A stretch of 9,024 nt of DNA from an uncultured Clostridia bacterium (GTDB taxonomy: Bacteria > Bacillota > Clostridia > Christensenellales > Borkfalkiaceae), in NCBI GenBank assembly GCA_947589585.1, contig CANQCA010000138.1:1-9024 (forward strand). Direction: 5' to 3'. A model generated the notes under the pieces. The model was not told where the DNA came from, did not search any database, and was given only the letters and a program-made list of their open reading frames with translations. A program made the translations under genes and the position numbers. Shown here piece by piece: positions 6,499 through 9,024 of this stretch; the first letter of the stretch is position 1; every line of letters begins with the position of its first letter.

Positions 6499-6780
6499 AT
6501 GACGGCGGAGGAAGTGGGGAAGCGCGTAAAATATTTTCGCGAGAAAAAGAATATGACGAAGAATGCTTTGGCATTGGCGGCGGGCATCTCGCCCACCTAC
6601 GTCTACCAAATCGAAGAGGGGCTCAAATGCCCCACCGTGGAGTATCTCGGGTATATCTGTTGGGGGCTCGGGATCACCCTCTCGGAGTTCTTTTCGGAGA
6701 CTAAGGAGGACGTCGAGCGTGTCGCCTACCTCACGCCCGAGCAAAAGAGACTGCTCAATGCCTTTTTGAACAGTCTTTGA
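6499..6780 (+). CDS. Small XRE-family helix-turn-helix transcriptional regulator
   Basis: This is a 93-residue Cro/C1-type DNA-binding protein. Residues about 6-65 form the HTH_3 domain: VGKRVKYFREKKNMTKNALA is helix 1 to 2, and AGISPTYVYQIEEG the turn and recognition helix, followed by the usual PTVEYLGYICWGLGITLSEFF. After residue 70 there is only a short helical tail (LTPEQKRLLNAFLNSL), which may serve dimerisation; there is no separate ligand domain. AAGGAG (6487-6492) sits six bases before ATG. The gene is divergent from the glycosyltransferase gene with a 125-base intergenic region holding repeated candidate operators, so it probably controls that gene and itself. A possible -10 is TAGAAT at 6465-6470; no clear -35 is seen. 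Its signal is unknown. Confidence 0.92.
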   Translation: MTAEEVGKRVKYFREKKNMTKNALALAAGISPTYVYQIEEGLKCPTVEYLGYICWGLGITLSEFFSETKEDVERVAYLTPEQKRLLNAFLNSL

Positions 6781-6820
6781 AGGGGATGGGCGGCAAAGCT
6801 TTCATACAGATCGATAATGC

Positions 6821-6849
6821 TTGCCTTTTTGGGCGGAAAGGCTTATAAT
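6821..6849 (+). promoter_or_regulatory. Sigma-A-type promoter of the fmdB-like gene
   Basis: TTGCCT (6821-6826) and TATAAT (6844-6849) are separated by 17 bases. The spacer includes one arm of an inverted repeat, GCCTTT (6823-6828) and AAAGGC (6837-6842), which could be an operator. Start expected near 6856, about 20 bases before ATG 6877. A related promoter lies before the truncated copy at 8182-8209. Confidence 0.75.
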
Positions 6850-6876
6850 GGGCATGATAGAAGGGGGAACGCTTTC

Positions 6877-7074
6877 ATGCCCGTTTTTTCTTACCAATGC
6901 AAACAGTGCGGCTTTTCGTTCGAAGAACTCGTCAAGCGATACGATGAAGAGGTGCCATGTCCGAAGTGCGGCGCCATTTCCGAGCGGACATGGTCGGGCT
7001 GTATGTACTCGCAGACGGGCAAACCGCCCAAAAAATGCAGCGGCAACTGCGCTACCTGTCCGGGCTGCCATTGA
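6877..7074 (+). CDS. FmdB-family zinc-ribbon protein
   Basis: This 65-residue protein has the N-terminal FmdB/CxxC zinc ribbon: MPVFSYQCKQCGFSFEELV with C8/C11 and PCPKCG with C28/C31, making a four-cysteine zinc site. After residue 41 the tail is rich in Cys (C42, C54, C58, C61, C64) and may hold a second metal. Family members were named after a putative regulator next to a formamidase gene, but their molecular role is not established. ATG 6877 was chosen because translation from there begins with the family's MPxxxYxC motif and AAGGGGG (6861-6867) lies upstream; the open frame continues to 6817 only through the promoter. The gene is monocistronic, with its own promoter and a terminator shared with the convergent DUF3737 gene. 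A decayed copy of its promoter and first 21 codons lies at 8182-8292. Confidence 0.88.
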   Translation: MPVFSYQCKQCGFSFEELVKRYDEEVPCPKCGAISERTWSGCMYSQTGKPPKKCSGNCATCPGCH

Positions 7075-7120
7075 TAAGCGGGGGTGCGACGCCCGTTGAT
7101 ATCGCTCAGCGTGACAAATA

Positions 7121-7157
7121 AAAACACGGAGTGCAAATATCGCACTCCGCGTTTTTT
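7121..7157. terminator. Bidirectional terminator between the fmdB-like and DUF3737 genes
   Basis: CGGAGTGC (7127-7134) and GCACTCCG (7142-7149) form a perfect eight-pair stem with a seven-base loop. One mismatch further out, an A-rich run on the left pairs with the T run on the right (7152-7157), so it can serve the forward gene ending at 7074 and the reverse gene ending at 7170. Confidence 0.9.
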
Positions 7158-7169
7158 CATGGCATGATG

Positions 7170-8039
7170 TCAGGCCGGACCGCCGTTCCCGCGGACCTCG
7201 ATCTTAGCCTTCGTCTCATATTTGCTGTCTGAAAGGATGATCTCGCCGATCTCATCCGCCGTGATGCGGCCGCTTCGGGGGTTTTTGACGGAGAGAATGC
7301 TCCCCGAAATATCCGCCTCCGCATCGCTGTATTCGAAGGCGAGGTCGCACCCTTCCATCGTGCAGTCTATAAGCCGCAAATTTTTACAATAGCAAAGGGG
7401 CTGTGTCCCCGAGATCGTGCAGCGGACGAGGGTGAGCCCGTCCGAGTACCAGCCGAGATATTCCCCCGCGAGCACGCTGTCTTCCACGATAACATTCTTT
7501 GCGTGCCAAAAGGCGTCCTTCGTCTTCAAAATGCTGCCCTTCATCGCAACATTTTTCGTGTATTGGAAGGCATACTTGCCTTCGAAGATGAGGCGGTCGA
7601 AGGAGAGCGCACTGCTTTCGAAGAAGGCATATTCCGAGGTGAGGCTGCAATTTTTCAGGGCAACATTTTTGCACCGCCAGCCGAATTCGGGGGAGACGAT
7701 CCCGCTGTCTTCGATGCAGGCATCCCGGCACTCCCGAAGCGCCTTGATTCCTTCGAGCTTGCTGCGCGCTATGGAGATGTTCCGGCTGTACCAGAGGGCT
7801 GCGCGGCAATTTCGGGTGAGCGTGCAGCCTTCCAAGGCGAGGCCCCTCCCGTGCCAGAGGGGATATCGCAGATCAAAGAGGCTATCCTTCAATGATAAGT
7901 GTTTGCATTCCTTGAGTGCGGATTCGCCGTCCTCTTCCCCCGCAAAGCTGCAGTTCTCCACGGCAGCGTTTTCAAGCATGTAGAGGGCGCGCTCTTCGCC
8001 GAAGCGCTTATTTTGGATGTGCGTCATTTGTTTTTGCAT
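7170..8039 (-). CDS. DUF3737 family protein, beta-helix-like
   Basis: This is a 289-residue protein that matches the pattern I know for DUF3737: an N-terminal F-GEERALYMLENAAVENC-F segment, EDGESALKECKHLSLKDSLFDLRYPLW, KDAFWHAKNVIVEDSVLAGEYLGWYSDGLTLVRC, and TQPLCYCKNL followed by FEYSDAEADISGSILSVKNPRSG. Repeats of about 20 residues with the shape NVxxxxSxLxxxxAFWxxK run through most of the chain, as expected for a right-handed parallel beta-helix. No signal peptide or membrane segment is seen, so it is probably cytoplasmic. No enzyme activity is established for the family; its aromatic-rich repeating face could bind carbohydrate, but that is a guess. ATG 8039 has AAAGGA about seven bases upstream on the minus strand. 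It has its own promoter and convergent terminator, so it forms a single-gene unit. Confidence 0.88.
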   Translation of the reverse strand: MQKQMTHIQNKRFGEERALYMLENAAVENCSFAGEEDGESALKECKHLSLKDSLFDLRYPLWHGRGLALEGCTLTRNCRAALWYSRNISIARSKLEGIKALRECRDACIEDSGIVSPEFGWRCKNVALKNCSLTSEYAFFESSALSFDRLIFEGKYAFQYTKNVAMKGSILKTKDAFWHAKNVIVEDSVLAGEYLGWYSDGLTLVRCTISGTQPLCYCKNLRLIDCTMEGCDLAFEYSDAEADISGSILSVKNPRSGRITADEIGEIILSDSKYETKAKIEVRGNGGPA

Positions 8040-8059
8040 CGTTCTGTCCTTTGGGAAAA

Positions 8060-8089
8060 ATTATAGCACAATCCCGCCCCCGAATGCAA
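8060..8089 (-). promoter_or_regulatory. Sigma-A-type promoter of the DUF3737 gene
   Basis: On the minus strand TTGCAT (8089-8084) and a perfect TATAAT (8065-8060) are separated by 18 bases. The start is expected near 8053, about 14 bases before the start codon at 8039, giving a very short leader that still includes the AAAGGA ribosome binding site. Confidence 0.75.
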
Positions 8090-8099
8090 ATAATTTGCA
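8085..8099. promoter_or_regulatory. Perfect 15-base palindrome over the -35 of the DUF3737 gene, possible operator
   Basis: TGCAAAT (8085-8091) and ATTTGCA (8093-8099) are exact inverted repeats around one A. The left arm covers almost all of the -35 hexamer (8084-8089), where a bound dimeric regulator would block polymerase. No regulator gene is adjacent. Confidence 0.45.
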
Positions 8100-8181
8100 A
8101 TACGTTCTCATCGGGGACGCACGGCTTTTGTTCCGTCCTTGTCCCATGCTGCAGGTTTCTTGAAAAACTCCGTTGCAGAGC

Positions 8182-8209
8182 TTGCATTTTCGGGAATTCC
8201 CTTTATAAT
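8182..8209 (+). promoter_or_regulatory. Relic promoter before the truncated fmdB copy
   Basis: TTGCAT (8182-8187), a 16-base spacer and TATAAT (8204-8209) resemble the promoter at 6821-6849, sharing GCTTGC, TTTT, GGG and TTATAAT in the same order. The spacer holds a different perfect palindrome, GGGAATTCCC (8192-8201). The promoter may still be active. Confidence 0.55.
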
Positions 8210-8229
8210 AGAGAGAAAAAAGTGCCGAT

Positions 8230-8385
8230 ATCCCCATTTTATCTTACCAATGCAAACAATGCGGTTTTTGCTTCGAAGAACTTGTCAAACGCGTCATACC
8301 GCCCCGACCGCGGCCTCTATTGATTATCCAAGGTCGCTACGAGGAGCGTAGCGACGAAGTAGCCGAAGGTGAGTGCATCCCCTGA
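8230..8385 (+). pseudogene. Truncated second copy of the fmdB-like gene
   Basis: Bases 8230-8292 align without gaps to the first 21 codons of the gene at 6877, with 53 of 63 bases identical. The first codon is ATC instead of ATG, so the normal start is lost, and no in-frame replacement with a ribosome binding site is seen. The residues after it (SYQCKQCGFCFEELVKR) keep the first CxxC pair, and five of the nine other changes are silent, which suggests the copy was once a working gene. After codon 21 similarity ends, the second CxxC pair is missing, and the open frame runs through a palindromic repeat to TGA at 8383-8385. It is best read as a 5' remnant of a paralogue rather than a functional gene. 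Confidence 0.8.
8333..8355. repeat. REP-like palindrome at the break of the truncated fmdB copy
   Basis: GTCGCTACG (8333-8341) and CGTAGCGAC (8347-8355) are a perfect nine-pair inverted repeat with loop AGGAG, directly followed by a GAAGTAGCCGAAGG tail. There is no T run, so it is not a terminator. Its form is like repetitive extragenic palindromes, but only one copy is in the window, so repetition is not shown. Confidence 0.5.
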
Positions 8386-8483
8386 TACGCAGTCCACATC
8401 CACGCCCGCGCGTAATAAATATAAGGAAAGAAGAAAATTTCCATAAATTCCTTAAAAAAAGTAAAAATCCCTTTGAAAATCGC

Positions 8484-8512
8484 TTGACGAAACAATTTTA
8501 CCGTGATATCAT
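8484..8512 (+). promoter_or_regulatory. Strong rRNA-type promoter upstream of the 23S gene
   Basis: TTGACG (8484-8489) and TATCAT (8507-8512), each five of six to consensus, are 17 bases apart. Upstream, 8440-8480 is rich in A and T runs, like an UP element. Start expected near 8519. With no gene between this and the 23S rRNA except a 24-codon frame, it most likely drives the 23S transcript. Confidence 0.7.
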
Positions 8513-8847
8513 AAATAAGCTGTCTTAAAGGATAGCTTGCTTTTTCGCACGGAAGCGAAGAAAGCACCCAGCGGCTGAAGCCGGGGGGAAATCGCAAATT
8601 GACAACTGCATAGCAAGTACGGAGTAGTATCTTCTTTCTTCTGTAAGGGGGGGAGGGGGATATGAAACGAAAAGTACGTAAGGCAATCAGAATTCTTTTG
8701 AGAGCATGGAAACATGCAGACGAAATGAAAGGTTAATACGAATTTGCAAGAGGTAGGCTATGAAAAATGGCCGGGAAATTTTTTGTGAAGGATATTAGTC
8801 GAGCGTAGAGTCATAGAATTTTTTGTAACGAGAGACGAGTAGAGAAA
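8513..8847 (+). other. Structured leader / spacer in front of 23S rRNA
   Basis: About 335 bases between the promoter and the mature 23S end, clearly more AT-rich than the coding part of the window. Visible structure: an eight-pair hairpin 8517-8524 with 8531-8538; a longer stem 8538-8548 with 8555-8566 (one bulge); a small CGGC-TGAA-GCCG hairpin near 8573-8584; ATTGACAACTGCATAG (8598-8613), resembling the TTGAAAACT-type boxA region before Bacillota rRNAs; and AATTTTTTGT twice, at 8777-8786 and 8817-8826. No tRNA gene and no 16S 3' end (GGATCACCTCC) were found. The 8386-8483 stretch before the promoter shows nothing beyond the A/T-rich part. Confidence 0.6.
8662..8736 (+). CDS. Possible 24-residue basic peptide in the 23S leader
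   Basis: ATG 8662 is preceded five bases upstream by GGAGG inside a purine run G7-A-G5 (8647-8659), a very strong ribosome binding site. The frame encodes a 24-residue peptide starting MKRKVRKAIRILLRAW and ending HADEMKG, with nine Lys/Arg and two acidic residues, able to form a basic amphipathic helix. I recognise no family. It lies within what should be a non-coding rRNA leader, so it may be chance; the strong site is the main argument for it. A second frame of 12 codons (8760-8798), with AAGAGG upstream, is weaker and not called. Confidence 0.3.
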   Translation: MKRKVRKAIRILLRAWKHADEMKG

Positions 8848-9024
8848 GATCAAGCTACGAAGGGCTCACGGAGGATGCCTTGGTATATGGCGCCGAAGAA
8901 GGACGTGGCAAGCTGCGAAAAGCCGCGGGAAGGAGCAAACATCCAGAGATCCGCGGATATCCGAATGAGGGAACTCAGCGCAAGTAATGTTGCGTTATCC
9001 TATTCTGAACACATAGGGATAGGA
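8848..9024 (+). rRNA. 23S ribosomal RNA, 5' end (partial)
   Basis: From about 8848 the sequence matches the conserved 5' end of 23S rRNA: ATCAAGC, AAGGGC-CACGG-GGATGCCTTGG, GCCGAAGAAGGACGTGGC, AAGCTGCGA-AAGCC, then TCCGAATGAGGGAACTC. About 177 bases are present and the gene continues past the window end. The exact mature 5' end is estimated by comparison with other Bacillota. The conserved blocks are intact, so there is no sign of a pseudogene in this part. It is unusual that no 16S gene or 16S 3' end precedes it in the window. Confidence 0.93.

Noticed and set aside
7384..7983. Long open frames overlapping the DUF3737 gene on both strands.
   Set aside because: These are shadows of a GC-rich coding region; their products are Arg/Ser/Pro-rich without domains, whereas the reverse frame 7170-8039 matches a known family.
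8114..8145. Imperfect hairpin GGGAC..ACGG with CCGT..GTCCC between the DUF3737 promoter and the fmdB remnant.
   Set aside because: The stem is interrupted, there is no T run, and it is not linked to any start codon; it is probably chance.
8355..8400. GAAGTAGCCGAAGGTG looks like the 3' end of 16S rRNA (GTAGCCGTATCGGAAGGTG).
   Set aside because: The match is short and gapped, it forms the tail of a palindrome, and the anti-Shine-Dalgarno GGATCACCTCC and the upstream 16S helices are absent.
8337..8597. Reverse-strand open frame of 86 codons upstream of the 23S gene.
   Set aside because: It crosses the REP-like palindrome, the rRNA promoter and leader hairpins in antisense, and the product has no recognisable domain.
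8599..8630. TTGACA (8599-8604) and TAGTAT (8625-8630) as a second promoter in the 23S leader.
   Set aside because: The spacer is 20 bases, too long, and the TTGACAACT segment fits better as a boxA-like rRNA leader element.

Overview
The window looks like a chromosomal segment of a GC-rich spore-forming member of the Bacillota, most likely Clostridia-like. The reasons are the rsmE-mtaB-HIT gene order, strong GGAGG-type ribosome binding sites, hairpin-plus-U-run terminators, sigma-A-type promoters and a SpoIIQ-like protein. Species cannot be named from the sequence alone.

Layout. (1) 1-2244: a compact forward housekeeping operon for RNA modification: the 3' part of rsmE (16S rRNA m3U methyltransferase), mtaB (tRNA methylthiotransferase, overlapping rsmE by ATGA) and a HIT-family protein 3 bases later. 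(2) 2259-3534: two membrane-anchored proteins, an unknown 142-residue protein and a SpoIIQ-like M23 protein. Each is preceded by the same 15-base element exactly 58 bases before its start codon; I read these as forespore-type promoters. The first promoter runs into a hairpin that also hides the ribosome binding site. A C13-A11 tract and a terminator close this block. (3) 3590-5056: a lipoprotein M1-family metallopeptidase. (4) 5074-6780: a shared terminator, a reverse-strand GT28/UgtP-type glycosyltransferase, and a divergent small XRE regulator. The intergenic region holds a perfect consensus promoter and three copies of ACGATAGT that look like operators. (5) 6821-8089: an FmdB-like zinc-ribbon protein and, convergent to it, a DUF3737 beta-helix-like protein, sharing a bidirectional terminator. 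(6) 8182-8385: a decayed second copy of the fmdB promoter and first 21 codons, running into a palindromic repeat. (7) 8484-9024: a strong rRNA-type promoter, a structured leader of about 330 bases and the 5' end of a 23S rRNA gene. No 16S rRNA sequence precedes it in the window.

How the parts fit: block 1 serves ribosome and tRNA modification. Block 2 probably acts in spore formation and seems insulated from read-through of block 1. The glycosyltransferase probably makes a membrane glycolipid under control of its divergent neighbour. The 23S gene appears to have its own promoter, which suggests an rRNA operon that is split or arranged differently from the usual 16S-23S-5S order. I see no CRISPR array, transposase, integrase or tRNA gene.
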